From: an uncultured Anaerolineae bacterium
Lineage (GTDB): Bacteria; Chloroflexota; Anaerolineae; Anaerolineales; Villigracilaceae
Assembly: GCA_903875215.1 (NCBI GenBank)
Contig: CAIQVH010000030.1
Location: 1 to 64,000, forward strand
DNA: 64,000 nt
Direction: 5' to 3'
Part shown: piece after piece, positions 45,432 to 53,375 of the stretch
Numbering within the stretch: the stretch's first letter is position 1
Layout of the letters: every line of letters begins with the position of its first letter
Notes under the pieces: generated by a model
Databases searched by the model: none
Told to the model about the DNA's origin: nothing
Seen by the model: only the letters and a program-made list of their open reading frames with translations
Program-made: the position numbers and the translations under genes

Positions 45432-45938
45432 ATGGATGCCCTGCAAAAATTCCGAAACGAAAAAGATGAATTCTTCAAGACAAGCCACCAGTCGCCGCTG
45501 ACTGCCGGGCAGAAAACCGAATTTCAGGCGCTGGAATATTTTCCCGCCGACCCGGCCTGGCAGCTGGAACTGGAGCTGGAACGGAATCCGCAGCCGGAGC
45601 AGGTGCTGTTCGCTACTTCCACCGGTGACGATCGTCCCTACTGGCTGATCGGGCAGGTGCGTTTCGAGGTGCAGGGTCATCTGGTCTGCTTGCAGGTGTA
45701 TGAAGATGATTATGGTTTCTTCATTCCATTTGTCGATGCAACCGCCCCGCAGGAAACTTATCCGGGCGGGCGTTACCTGGAACCACACGAGATCCGTCAG
45801 GGGGTGCTGTTGCTCGATTTTAACCTGGCTTATAACCCCTACTGTGCCTATAACGAGCGCTGGTCTTGCCCGCTGCCGCCTGCTCTTAACCGGCTGGCTG
45901 TGCGCATCACGGCCGGGGAAAAGAAATTTCACGTCTGA
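45432..45938 (+). CDS. DUF1684 family protein
   Basis: A 168-residue protein with the family ending LLLDFNLAYNPYCAYNE, CPLPPALNRLAVRI and AGEKKF; the start has the usual LQKFRNEKDEFF. AGGAG precedes the ATG. Function of the family is not established. It lies between the dioxygenase and riboflavin-type genes on the same strand. Confidence 0.8.
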   Translation: MDALQKFRNEKDEFFKTSHQSPLTAGQKTEFQALEYFPADPAWQLELELERNPQPEQVLFATSTGDDRPYWLIGQVRFEVQGHLVCLQVYEDDYGFFIPFVDATAPQETYPGGRYLEPHEIRQGVLLLDFNLAYNPYCAYNERWSCPLPPALNRLAVRITAGEKKFHV

Positions 45939-45946
45939 GCTGCGCC

Positions 45947-46627
45947 ATGAAACCCTACGTCATCATCAATGCCGCAATGAGTGTGGATGGCAAGCTGGAT
46001 AGCATCGAACGCCGGGGCGCGGCACTGTCTTCGGCCCAGGATCGGCGCCGGGTGCTGGAACTGCGCGCCGAGGTGGATGCGGTGTTGGTGGGCGGGAAAA
46101 CCCTGTTGCGTGAAAGCCCCAGGCTGACGGTGAAACTGCCCGAGCTGTCGCAGCAGCGCCTGGCGCGCGGCCTGCCCGAGAATCCTGCCAAGGTTGGCAT
46201 CGTCACCCGCGCCGAGTTGGATCCCAGGGGCGATTTTGTCACCGCTGGCCCGGCGCGCCGGATTCTCTTCACGACTTCGCAGACTCCGCCCGACCAGTTG
46301 GAGTTGCTGAACAGCCTGGGTGTGGAGGTGTTTGTGCAGGACGGGCAGCGCGTGGATGTGGCGCAGGCGCTGGAGATGCTGGCCGGGCTCGGTCTGCGGC
46401 GGCTGATGCTTGAAGGCGGCGGCACATTAATTGCGGAGTTTATCCGCCTGGGGCTGGCAGATGAATTGCGGGTCTACCTGGCGCCAAAAATTTTCGGCGG
46501 GGTGACTGCTCCGACGCTGGTGGACGGAGCCGGGTGGCTGGCATCGGCGGCGCGCCCGCTCAGGCTGATCGAAGCCCGGGTGTTGGATGAAACCGGCGGC
46601 TTGTTGATTCATTATGAATTCTTATAA
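45947..46627 (+). CDS. RibD C-terminal-domain reductase (pyrimidine reductase of riboflavin synthesis type)
   Basis: A 226-residue stand-alone reductase of the dihydrofolate-reductase-like fold: INAAMSVDGKL at the start, VDAVLVGGKTLLRE, LMLEGGGTLIAEFI and LAPKIFGG. It would reduce the ribosyl side chain of the riboflavin precursor using NADPH. The deaminase half found in bifunctional RibD is absent. The next gene is RibA, 18 bases on, supporting a role in flavin synthesis. The rest of the pathway is not in this window. Confidence 0.85.
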   Translation: MKPYVIINAAMSVDGKLDSIERRGAALSSAQDRRRVLELRAEVDAVLVGGKTLLRESPRLTVKLPELSQQRLARGLPENPAKVGIVTRAELDPRGDFVTAGPARRILFTTSQTPPDQLELLNSLGVEVFVQDGQRVDVAQALEMLAGLGLRRLMLEGGGTLIAEFIRLGLADELRVYLAPKIFGGVTAPTLVDGAGWLASAARPLRLIEARVLDETGGLLIHYEFL

Positions 46628-46645
46628 ATATATTTGGAGGAAACC

Positions 46646-47410
46646 ATGGCTTTGACACAACTTCCCATTCAGGACTTGCTTGCAGAAAACAAGGAGCATG
46701 CCTGTGAAGGCTGCGGCGAGGAGGGCGTTTGCGTCCGAATTGTTTCGATTGCCGAGCTGCCCACGCGCTTTGGCGATTTCCAGATTGTGGCGTTTGAGAA
46801 TAATAAAGATGGCAAGGATCATATTGCCATTGTGCGCGGCGATGTGACCGGCGCGGAAAATGTGGCGGTGCGGCTGCATTCCGAGTGCCTGACTGGCGAC
46901 GCGCTCGGGTCGCTGCGCTGTGACTGCCGCGACCAGCTGGAGGCGGCGCTGACCGCCATCGGCAGGCTGGAGCGGGGCATAGTGCTCTACCTGCGTCAGG
47001 AAGGGCGCGGCATCGGTCTGAAGAACAAAATCCGCGCTTATGCGTTGCAGGATTATGGCATGGATACCGTCGAGGCTAACCTGGCGCTTGGTTTTCGGGA
47101 TGATGAGCGTGATTATGCTGTGGCGGCGCACATGCTGGCCTCGCTGAAGGTGAAGAGCATCCAGTTGATGACCAACAATCCGCGCAAGATTAATGATTTA
47201 CAGCGCCTGGGGGTGAATGTGGCCGGGCGTTTGCCGCACATTTTGCCAGCCAACCCGCACAACGAGTTCTACCTGCGAACCAAGGCGGAGAAATCGGGTC
47301 ATATGTTTGATTTGCGCGATTTCAAAGGAAAATCGCATTTGCAGGAGCAGAGCGACCGGCCGGTGGTGAAGGGGATGACTGAAAAACAAGTGCAGGCCCT
47401 GCAGGATTGA
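46646..47410 (+). CDS. ribA: GTP cyclohydrolase II
   Basis: A 254-residue enzyme opening the GTP ring in riboflavin synthesis. Zinc ligands are C81, C92 and C94 (HSECLTGDALGS, then LRCDCRDQ); GRGIGLKNKIRAYALQD and TNNPRKI complete the active site. TTGGAGG precedes ATG 46646, which rules out an upstream in-frame start. It has an N-terminal extension with C20, C23 and C29 (CEGCGEEGVC), not part of the standard catalytic zinc site. The DHBP synthase (RibB) half is missing. Confidence 0.9.
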   Translation: MALTQLPIQDLLAENKEHACEGCGEEGVCVRIVSIAELPTRFGDFQIVAFENNKDGKDHIAIVRGDVTGAENVAVRLHSECLTGDALGSLRCDCRDQLEAALTAIGRLERGIVLYLRQEGRGIGLKNKIRAYALQDYGMDTVEANLALGFRDDERDYAVAAHMLASLKVKSIQLMTNNPRKINDLQRLGVNVAGRLPHILPANPHNEFYLRTKAEKSGHMFDLRDFKGKSHLQEQSDRPVVKGMTEKQVQALQD

Positions 47411-47418
47411 GTCTCGCC

Positions 47419-48207
47419 ATGCTGGAAGCTTACCACGCCCTACGCTATCCACGCTCCACGCTGGTTCCGCTTATTTTATGGGTGCTGACTTTACTCTCCC
47501 TGCCCGTGCTGGGCTGGATTTTGGGCGAGCCGGCGCTGCTGCGCGGCATGTCGGTGGGGGTGCTGGTACAGGCGGGCGCGGTGCTGATGATTCTGATCCA
47601 GGCCTGGGGCTGGCGGCGCACTGTGCGCGTCTCGGGCCTGCTGGCGCTGCTGTCTTACCTGGCCGAACTGCTTGGCTCGCACACCGGGTTCCCTTTTGGT
47701 AAATACTATTACACCGACCTGCTCCAGCCGCAGCTGGCAGGGGTGCCGTTGCTCATTCCGCTGGCCTGGCTGATGATGCTTGCTCCGGCCTGGGCGGTGG
47801 CTGAACTGATCTGGCCGCGGCCTGTCTCATCCGGGCGGGCTGCCGCGCTGCCTCATGCGCTGCTGGCAGCCCTGGCTTTTACCGCCTGGGACCTGTTTCT
47901 TGATCCGCAGATGGTGCGCTGGGGCTTCTGGGTCTGGGAACAGCCCGGCCAATACTTTGGGATTCCGCTGGTAAATTACCTGGGCTGGCTGATCATCTCT
48001 GCGCTGATTACCTGGATCCTCAACCCGCAGGATTTACCGCTCGGCCCGCTGGCGCTGGTCTACACACTGACCTGGCTGCTGCAAACCGTTGGACAGGCGC
48101 TGTTCTGGGAACAGCCCGGCCCGGCGCTGGCTGGTTTTGTGGGCAGCGGGCTGTTTGTCTTGCTGGCCTGGCGCGCCTCACTGCTTCCCCGTCAGGCGAG
48201 CAGATGA
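47419..48207 (+). CDS. CruF-like carotenoid 1',2'-hydratase family membrane protein
   Basis: A 262-residue protein with about seven membrane helices. HTGFPFGKYYYTD (near 93) and AWDLFLDPQMVRWGFWVW (near 160) are the conserved loops of DUF422/CruF proteins, which add water to the end of gamma-carotene or related pigments. I chose ATG 47419 rather than the TTG overlapping the ribA stop. The following PlsY-like and GT2 genes overlap or nearly touch it, as expected for making carotenoid glycosides. Confidence 0.78.
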   Translation: MLEAYHALRYPRSTLVPLILWVLTLLSLPVLGWILGEPALLRGMSVGVLVQAGAVLMILIQAWGWRRTVRVSGLLALLSYLAELLGSHTGFPFGKYYYTDLLQPQLAGVPLLIPLAWLMMLAPAWAVAELIWPRPVSSGRAAALPHALLAALAFTAWDLFLDPQMVRWGFWVWEQPGQYFGIPLVNYLGWLIISALITWILNPQDLPLGPLALVYTLTWLLQTVGQALFWEQPGPALAGFVGSGLFVLLAWRASLLPRQASR

Positions 48208-48785
48208 CGGCTCTGGCTTGCTTCTGCCTGGCCTTGCTGTGCGGTTCGCTGCCCTTTTCCGTCTGGGTGGCGCGGCTGGCTGGCGCTGATCCGCGCAGCG
48301 TTGGCGACCGCAATCCCGGCGCAACCAATGCCTTCAAGGCCGGCGGCAAATGGGTTGGGCTGGCAGCCTTGTTGTTGGATATCTCCAAGGCGGCTTTGCC
48401 GGTTGGGTTGGCCTGTCAGGTCTATGGTCTGCGCGGCCCGGCGCTGGCGGCGGTGGCCCTGGCGCCCACACTGGGCCATGCCTGGTCGCCGTTCCTGGGG
48501 TGGAGGGGCGGTAAGGCCGTCGCCACCATGCTTGGCGTCTGGATCGGGCTGACGCTCTGGGACGTTCCACTCGTTGCAGTGGCTGGCGTAACGCTCTGGT
48601 TCTTGTTGTTAAAAAATTCGGGCTGGGCATTGCTGTTCACCCTGCTAGGCATGGGCATATACCTGTGGATGGTGCGCCCCGAGGTCATTCTGCTGGCGAT
48701 ATTGAGCCTGCAAACCCTGATTGTGCTCTGGAAATACCGCGCCGAACTGCGCCTTCCGTTTCACCATTTACCTGCCGCTTCGTAA
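48204..48785 (+). CDS. PlsY-like acyltransferase (glycerol-3-phosphate acyltransferase family)
   Basis: A 193-residue membrane protein with five helices and the three PlsY motifs: GSLPFSVW, VGDRNPGATNAFKAGG, and GHAWSPFLGWRGGKAVAT. The family moves acyl groups from acyl-phosphate to glycerol-3-phosphate. It starts in ATGA overlap with the CruF-like gene. Either the cell's housekeeping PlsY or a version recruited to acylate the pigment glycoside; the context favours asking the second question. Confidence 0.88.
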   Translation: MTALACFCLALLCGSLPFSVWVARLAGADPRSVGDRNPGATNAFKAGGKWVGLAALLLDISKAALPVGLACQVYGLRGPALAAVALAPTLGHAWSPFLGWRGGKAVATMLGVWIGLTLWDVPLVAVAGVTLWFLLLKNSGWALLFTLLGMGIYLWMVRPEVILLAILSLQTLIVLWKYRAELRLPFHHLPAAS

Positions 48786-48791
48786 CCCGCC

Positions 48792-49919
48792 ATGTCTGAC
48801 CTGCTCCTGGCCCTGGCCTTCTTTCCCCTGCTGCTCCTGGCCCTGATCGCCATCCTGAACACGTTCACCTTTCCACGCCTGAAACCAGCCGCGCTGACTG
48901 CTGCTCCGCGCCTTGCGGTGTTGATTCCCATGCGCAACGAAGCCGCTGTCATTACTGGAACAGTGCGCAGCCTGCTCGATCAGGATTATCCCAATTTTGA
49001 AGTGCTTATCCTCGATGATGACTCTGGGGATGGATCTGCCGCGCTGGCTCATGCCGCAGCGGCCGGAGATGTGCGCCTGCGGGTGATCTCCGGCCAGCCC
49101 CTGCCGGCAGGCTGGCTGGGAAAACCCTGGGCCTGTCACCAGCTGGCAGAGCGCGCCGACGGGGAGATTCTTCTGTTTACGGATGCAGACGTGCAATGGC
49201 AGCCGGGTGCGCTGAGCGCCGTCGTGGCTGAACTCGCTACCACCCGCGCCGACCTGCTGACGGTCTGGCCGCGCCAGGAAACGCGCTCCTGGCCCGAGCG
49301 GCTGGTCGTTCCGCTGATGAATTTCTCCATCCTGGCCTATCTGCCCGCCCTGGCGGTGCATTTCATTCCCTGGCGGGTTTTTGCCGCGGCGATCGGGCAA
49401 TGCCTGGTCTTTCGGCGTGCCGCCTATGCCCAACTTGGCGGGCATGCCGCCATTCGCACCCGCATCACGGATGACATGGCGTTTGCCTATGTTGCCAAGG
49501 CTCGCGGGCTGCGCTTTCGCATGGCTGATTCTTCCGGCCTGTTGACCTGCCGGATGTACCACGACTGGGACGAGGTGCGCCGTGGGTATGCCAAAAACAT
49601 CCTGGCCGGGCATGGCAACAGCCTGGGTTTTCTGGCGTTTTCAACCGTTTTTCACTGGTGGTTGTTTGTGTGGCCCTGGCTGTTCCTGGCCGGTGCGGCA
49701 TGGCTGCGTCAGCCTGCGGCGCTGGAAGCGGCCATGTTGGAGATTCTTCTTGGGCTGCTGGTGCGCGCTCTGACTGCCGCTTTTGCGCGTCAGCGGCTGG
49801 AGGATGCCGTGCTGATGCCGGTTTCGGTCGCGCTGATGACGCTGATCGCGGCTCAGGCTGTGGCCTGGCGTTTTCGCGGCGGCGCGCAGTGGAAGGGCCG
49901 CCGTCTATCTGAAGCATAA
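48792..49919 (+). CDS. GT2 glycosyltransferase (CruC/CruG-like candidate)
   Basis: A 375-residue membrane-bound GT2 enzyme: anchor helix 3-20, LIPMRNEAAVI, VLILDDDSGDGS, LFTDADVQW, a QxxRW-like stretch replaced by TRITDDMAFAYVAKARG, and four C-terminal helices. This layout is that of hopanoid/carotenoid glycosyltransferases such as CruC or CruG. It follows the CruF and PlsY genes by six bases. A transferase for another lipid cannot be ruled out. Confidence 0.75.
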   Translation: MSDLLLALAFFPLLLLALIAILNTFTFPRLKPAALTAAPRLAVLIPMRNEAAVITGTVRSLLDQDYPNFEVLILDDDSGDGSAALAHAAAAGDVRLRVISGQPLPAGWLGKPWACHQLAERADGEILLFTDADVQWQPGALSAVVAELATTRADLLTVWPRQETRSWPERLVVPLMNFSILAYLPALAVHFIPWRVFAAAIGQCLVFRRAAYAQLGGHAAIRTRITDDMAFAYVAKARGLRFRMADSSGLLTCRMYHDWDEVRRGYAKNILAGHGNSLGFLAFSTVFHWWLFVWPWLFLAGAAWLRQPAALEAAMLEILLGLLVRALTAAFARQRLEDAVLMPVSVALMTLIAAQAVAWRFRGGAQWKGRRLSEA

Positions 49920-49954
49920 GCGCATCTCCCGGGGCCAGCCTGGGAGATGCGCTT
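49918..49954. terminator. Bidirectional hairpin between convergent genes
   Basis: AAGCGCATCTCCC at 49918-49930 pairs perfectly with GGGAGATGCGCTT at 49942-49954. It lies between the ends of the convergent GT2 and flavoprotein genes. The T-run is short on both sides, so termination efficiency is uncertain. Confidence 0.65.
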
Positions 49955-49984
49955 ATAACGAGATTACGTATTCAGCGGGATACG

Positions 49985-51238
49985 TCAGCCGCGCAGCCAG
50001 GCATCGGCGCCGTGTGCGGCCCATTTTCCAGTGGATAGGCAGGCGGTCAGCAGGTAGCCGCCGGTTGGGGCTTCCCAATCCAGCATTTCTCCGGCGCAAA
50101 AAACACCCGGCAGGGTTTTCAGCATCAACGATTCGGTCAGGGCTTCGAAGCGTACTCCGCCGGCGCTGCTGATGGCTTCGGCCAGCGGGCGGGGGCGGAT
50201 CAGCGGCAGGGGCAGGGCTTTGATGGCAGCGGCCAGTTTTTCGGGCTGATCGAAGGTTTCACGCGGCAGGAACTCCCACAACAGCCCGGCCTTGACTCCT
50301 TTCAGCCCGGTGGCTTTTTCGAGATGGCTGCTGGTGGAGCGCGACCCGCGGGGCCGGGAGAGCCGTTCGGTCAGCCGGGTTGCGCTCCAATCGGGGGCCA
50401 GGTCGAGCAGGAGGATGGCCTGGCCGTGGGATTCGATCTCTTCGCGCAGCGGGGCGGAGAGTGCGTAGATCAGGCTGCCTTCCACGCCTTCGCGGGTGAT
50501 GATAAATTCGCCCTGGGTGGTGTGTCCGTGGAGGGTGGCGGTGATGGTTTTGAGTGGGGCGCCGTCAAATTTGGTTTTGAAAATCTCTGACCAGGTCACG
50601 TCAAAGCCGCAGTTGGAGGCTTTGAGTGGAGCTATGGGAATGCCCAGAGATTCCAGGATTCCGACCCAGCGGCCGGTGGAACCCAGCCTGGGCCAGCTTC
50701 CACCGCCCAGGGCCAGGATGACGGCTTCGGTGTGGAGGGTTTGTTCTCCGGCCGGGGTGTCAAAGCGCAGGAGCAGGTCGCTGTCCGTCGCGCTGGGACT
50801 TTTTTCCAGCCCGCACCAGCGCCACCCACCCTGAAACCGCACTCCGGTTTCCTGCAACTGTTTCAGCCAGGTGCGCAGCAGCGGTGAGGCTTTCATCCCG
50901 CTTGGAAAAACCCGCCCCGAAGTGCCTACGAAGGTTTCAAAGCCAAGTTGTTGCGCCCAGGCGCGCACTTCGGCTGGGCCCCAGGCGCGCAGAATCGGCT
51001 CGAGGTGCGGGCGTGCGGCCCCGTAGCGCGCCAGGAAGGATTCCAGCGGCTCGGAGTGGGTCAGGTTCAACCCGCCGACTCCAGCCCTTAAGAATTTCCG
51101 GCCAGGAGTGGGCAGGGCGTCGAAAAGCTGCACCGCCCGTCCCGCTTGCCGCAGGGTGGCGGCAGCCATCAGCCCGGCTGGCCCGCCGCCGATGACGGCC
51201 ACGCCGGAAACCGACTCGCGCCTGCCGAGGCTCTTCAT
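49985..51238 (-). CDS. HI0933/YhiN-like FAD-dependent flavoprotein (TIGR03862-type)
   Basis: A 417-residue flavoprotein. The dinucleotide-binding motif VIGGGPAGLMAAATLRQ is at residues 14-30; GRKFLRAGVGGLNLTHSE and the C-terminal FCAGEMLDWEAPTGGYLL are family marks. Substrate and role are unknown in this family. ATG 51238 overlaps the SET gene's stop as ATGA; the frame further upstream is a shadow inside that gene. Confidence 0.87.
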   Translation of the reverse strand: MKSLGRRESVSGVAVIGGGPAGLMAAATLRQAGRAVQLFDALPTPGRKFLRAGVGGLNLTHSEPLESFLARYGAARPHLEPILRAWGPAEVRAWAQQLGFETFVGTSGRVFPSGMKASPLLRTWLKQLQETGVRFQGGWRWCGLEKSPSATDSDLLLRFDTPAGEQTLHTEAVILALGGGSWPRLGSTGRWVGILESLGIPIAPLKASNCGFDVTWSEIFKTKFDGAPLKTITATLHGHTTQGEFIITREGVEGSLIYALSAPLREEIESHGQAILLLDLAPDWSATRLTERLSRPRGSRSTSSHLEKATGLKGVKAGLLWEFLPRETFDQPEKLAAAIKALPLPLIRPRPLAEAISSAGGVRFEALTESLMLKTLPGVFCAGEMLDWEAPTGGYLLTACLSTGKWAAHGADAWLRG

Positions 51239-51750
51239 TGTGCGCCGCGGTTCAGCCGGTCTATGCGGCGCTGTAAATAGCTGGAAAAATAGCCCTCGTA
51301 ACGCTGCCACAATTCGGGGCGCTGCCAGTCTTCTGCGCTCACCCGGCCCCGGCACATGGGCGCGCCGCAGGAGCAGGTAAATTCGTCGTAGGGGGTGCTG
51401 TCGGCCATGGCGTAATCGAAAGTGATTTCCTCGCCCGGCGCAATGGCGCGCATGGCCACCAGAGATACCTGCCCGCGGATGCCGGCATTGGGCTGACAGG
51501 AATGGTTGACGAAATCGGCCGGTTCCTCATCCAGGCTGAATGGCGCAAGGAACATCTCCTCGTCCACCTGGATTGTGTGGCTCTTTTCGGCTTCTGTCAG
51601 CCCCGGCAGCTGCGCCTGGCTGACAATCCGGCCTGTCCAGACGCACAGCAACTCCTCACGGGCCAACGCTTCGCGTGCATAGACAGCAAAGCCGCCCTTC
51701 TCCGGGGCGGCCCGAACTTCCAATTTTGGGGAAAGATAGGAATTGGTCAT
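51235..51750 (-). CDS. SET-domain protein lysine methyltransferase
   Basis: A 171-residue complete SET domain: GGFAVYAREALAREELL at the start, the SAM-binding NHSC at 82-85 followed by QPNAG, the catalytic-site GEEITFDYA with Y113, and a post-SET zinc motif CSCGAPMC (C126, C128, C133). These are the residues of active eukaryotic-type enzymes. In bacteria such proteins methylate lysines of host or own proteins. It overlaps the flavoprotein gene and may be leaderless. Confidence 0.88.
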   Translation of the reverse strand: MTNSYLSPKLEVRAAPEKGGFAVYAREALAREELLCVWTGRIVSQAQLPGLTEAEKSHTIQVDEEMFLAPFSLDEEPADFVNHSCQPNAGIRGQVSLVAMRAIAPGEEITFDYAMADSTPYDEFTCSCGAPMCRGRVSAEDWQRPELWQRYEGYFSSYLQRRIDRLNRGAQ

Positions 51751-51756
51751 GCGCTC

Positions 51757-51765
51757 ATTATACCA
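51757..51765 (-). promoter_or_regulatory. Extended -10 (TGGTATAAT) just before the SET gene
   Basis: On the minus strand TGGTATAAT ends six bases before the ATG at 51750, so the transcript would start at the codon itself. No ribosome site is present in the six bases. The box lies 15 bases beyond the stop codon of the upstream metallopeptidase gene. Confidence 0.5.
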
Positions 51766-51780
51766 ACCTGGCTCCCCGCC

Positions 51781-52458
51781 TCACTCCTCCAACGTCAACC
51801 TGCGCCCGTTTTGCTTCAGCCAGTCCCGGCGCAGCTTGTACTCTGGCAGCATGCGTGCCACCTCGGCCCAAAAAGCAGCCGAATGATTTTGCACCTTCAA
51901 GTGGGCCAGCTCATGGAGAACAACATAATCTACCACTTCCAGCGGCGCCATCACCAGCCGCCAGCTGAAACTCAGCGTCCCCGTTGAACTGCATGATCCC
52001 CAGCGCGTCCGTGCCCCCGTGATGCGGATCTTGGCATAACGCAGCCCGAATTGCTCTGCATACAGCCGCACCCGTTCGCCCAGCACCCGCCGCGCTGCCG
52101 CGCGATACCAGCTTTCGAAAAGCGCCGGCGCCGCCGGTAGGTGATTTTTTGACAGGAAAAAACCCTGTTCGAAGCGCAAGGCCGCCCGCTGACCGGGTAC
52201 CACGTTCAGGGCATATTCCTGCCCGAGGAACAGAAAACCCTCCCGCGCCGAAAACTTGCTCGCCGTACCCGGAGCCATTTTTGCCGCCTCGGCTTTTTTC
52301 GCGCTAATCCACCCGGCTTTCGACTCAACAAATTGGCGGATCCAGATCTCTGGCGCAGAAAGCGGCGCACGCACCACCACCTTCCCATCCCGTTGGACGA
52401 GGATCGCGATTGTGCGCCGCCTGGAACGAATCAACTGATCAACCTGGGGGAGGCTCAT
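51781..52458 (-). CDS. DUF45/YgjP-like M48-family metallopeptidase
   Basis: A 225-residue protein with the zinc site HELAH (VVLHELAHLKVQNHSAAFW) and the family's RWGSCSSTGTLSFSWRLVMAP block before it. The N-terminal half is the YgjP-type substrate domain. ATG 52458 begins 14 bases after the MoaB stop; the longer open frame lies inside that gene. Substrate unknown. Confidence 0.85.
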   Translation of the reverse strand: MSLPQVDQLIRSRRRTIAILVQRDGKVVVRAPLSAPEIWIRQFVESKAGWISAKKAEAAKMAPGTASKFSAREGFLFLGQEYALNVVPGQRAALRFEQGFFLSKNHLPAAPALFESWYRAAARRVLGERVRLYAEQFGLRYAKIRITGARTRWGSCSSTGTLSFSWRLVMAPLEVVDYVVLHELAHLKVQNHSAAFWAEVARMLPEYKLRRDWLKQNGRRLTLEE

Positions 52459-52471
52459 GCGTGCCGCATTT

Positions 52472-52966
52472 CTAGTGCATGTGGCTTTGTTCAGAATCAG
52501 GCGCTTCGCGCAGCAATTCCACCGCATGCGGCAGCGCCGGGAACAGTACCTGTAAATTCTCCACCGCCCCGCGCGGACTGCCCGGCAGATTGATGATCAG
52601 CGTCCGCTTGCGGATGCCGCTCAGCGCGCGTGACAGCATGGCGTGCGGGTGAATCTTCAGACTGGCCGCCCGCATGGCCTCGTCGAATCCCGGCGTTGGG
52701 CGTTCGATCACCGCCCGGGTGGCCTCTGGTGTGATATCTCGAGGAGCGAAACCCGTCCCGCCGGTCGTCAGGATCACATCAAAACGCCCCGCATCGGCCC
52801 ACGCGGCCAACTCCTGCCCAATCAACTCGGCCTCATCGGGCAGGATGCCCGTCTCTGTCACCTGCCAGCCCTGCGCCAGGATCGTTTCAGCCAGCGCCGG
52901 GCCTGAAGCGTCAGGGCGTTCTCCGCGCCACGAACGGTCGGAAATCGTCAAAATACCAAATCTCAT
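52472..52966 (-). CDS. MoaB/MogA-family molybdopterin adenylyltransferase-type protein
   Basis: A 164-residue protein with the molybdopterin-binding motifs ILTISDRSWRGERPDASGP, LTTGGTGFAPRDITPEAT and INLPGSPRGAVEN. It would adenylate molybdopterin before metal insertion. AGGA precedes the ATG. No other molybdenum cofactor gene lies in the window. Confidence 0.9.
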   Translation of the reverse strand: MRFGILTISDRSWRGERPDASGPALAETILAQGWQVTETGILPDEAELIGQELAAWADAGRFDVILTTGGTGFAPRDITPEATRAVIERPTPGFDEAMRAASLKIHPHAMLSRALSGIRKRTLIINLPGSPRGAVENLQVLFPALPHAVELLREAPDSEQSHMH

Positions 52967-53009
52967 CGTGAAAATCCTGGTAATGGATATTTTTCGAACA
53001 AGCGCAGGC

Positions 53010-53375
53010 TCAACCCTGGTGTTTGGCCAACCCCTGGTGGATTGCGGCTAGCAGCCGGTCTGGCATATATGGCTTCAGCAGAAAAACATCGGCTCCTGCG
53101 GCCAGGCACTCTTCAGAAAGATCCAGACCGGACTGCATCAGGATCAGCATTTGGTCAAGCTGCGGGGAAAGCCGGATTTCGCGCAGGAATTCAATGCCAT
53201 TTCCCTGCGTCAGGTGCACATCCAGTAGAACAGCATCTGGTTTTTCGCGTATGATTGCGTCCAGCACGTTTTCGGTCTCTCCCAATGCGGCAGTTTCAAA
53301 TCCCTCCATTCGGAGCAGAGTCTGGAGCAGGGTGAGCATGGTGGTATCGTCTTCAGCTAGCAGAATCTTGGGCAT
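53010..53375 (-). CDS. Single-domain response regulator (CheY-like)
   Basis: A 121-residue receiver with acidic pocket E8-D9-D10, phosphoacceptor D52 (VLLDVHL) and K102-region LKPYMP. It has no output domain. GAGGAAAG sits before ATG 53375 and the gene overlaps the end of lon by 23 bases, so it is the last gene of the Hsp20-Lon operon. Confidence 0.88.
   Translation of the reverse strand: MPKILLAEDDTTMLTLLQTLLRMEGFETAALGETENVLDAIIREKPDAVLLDVHLTQGNGIEFLREIRLSPQLDQMLILMQSGLDLSEECLAAGADVFLLKPYMPDRLLAAIHQGLAKHQG

Noticed and set aside
46622-46660. Possible FMN riboswitch before ribA
   Set aside because: Only 18 bases separate the RibD-C and ribA genes; there is no room for the conserved FMN element and none is seen upstream of 45947.
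51781-51987. Plus-strand short frames across the DUF45 gene and SET gene
   Set aside because: Shadows of two well-supported minus-strand genes.
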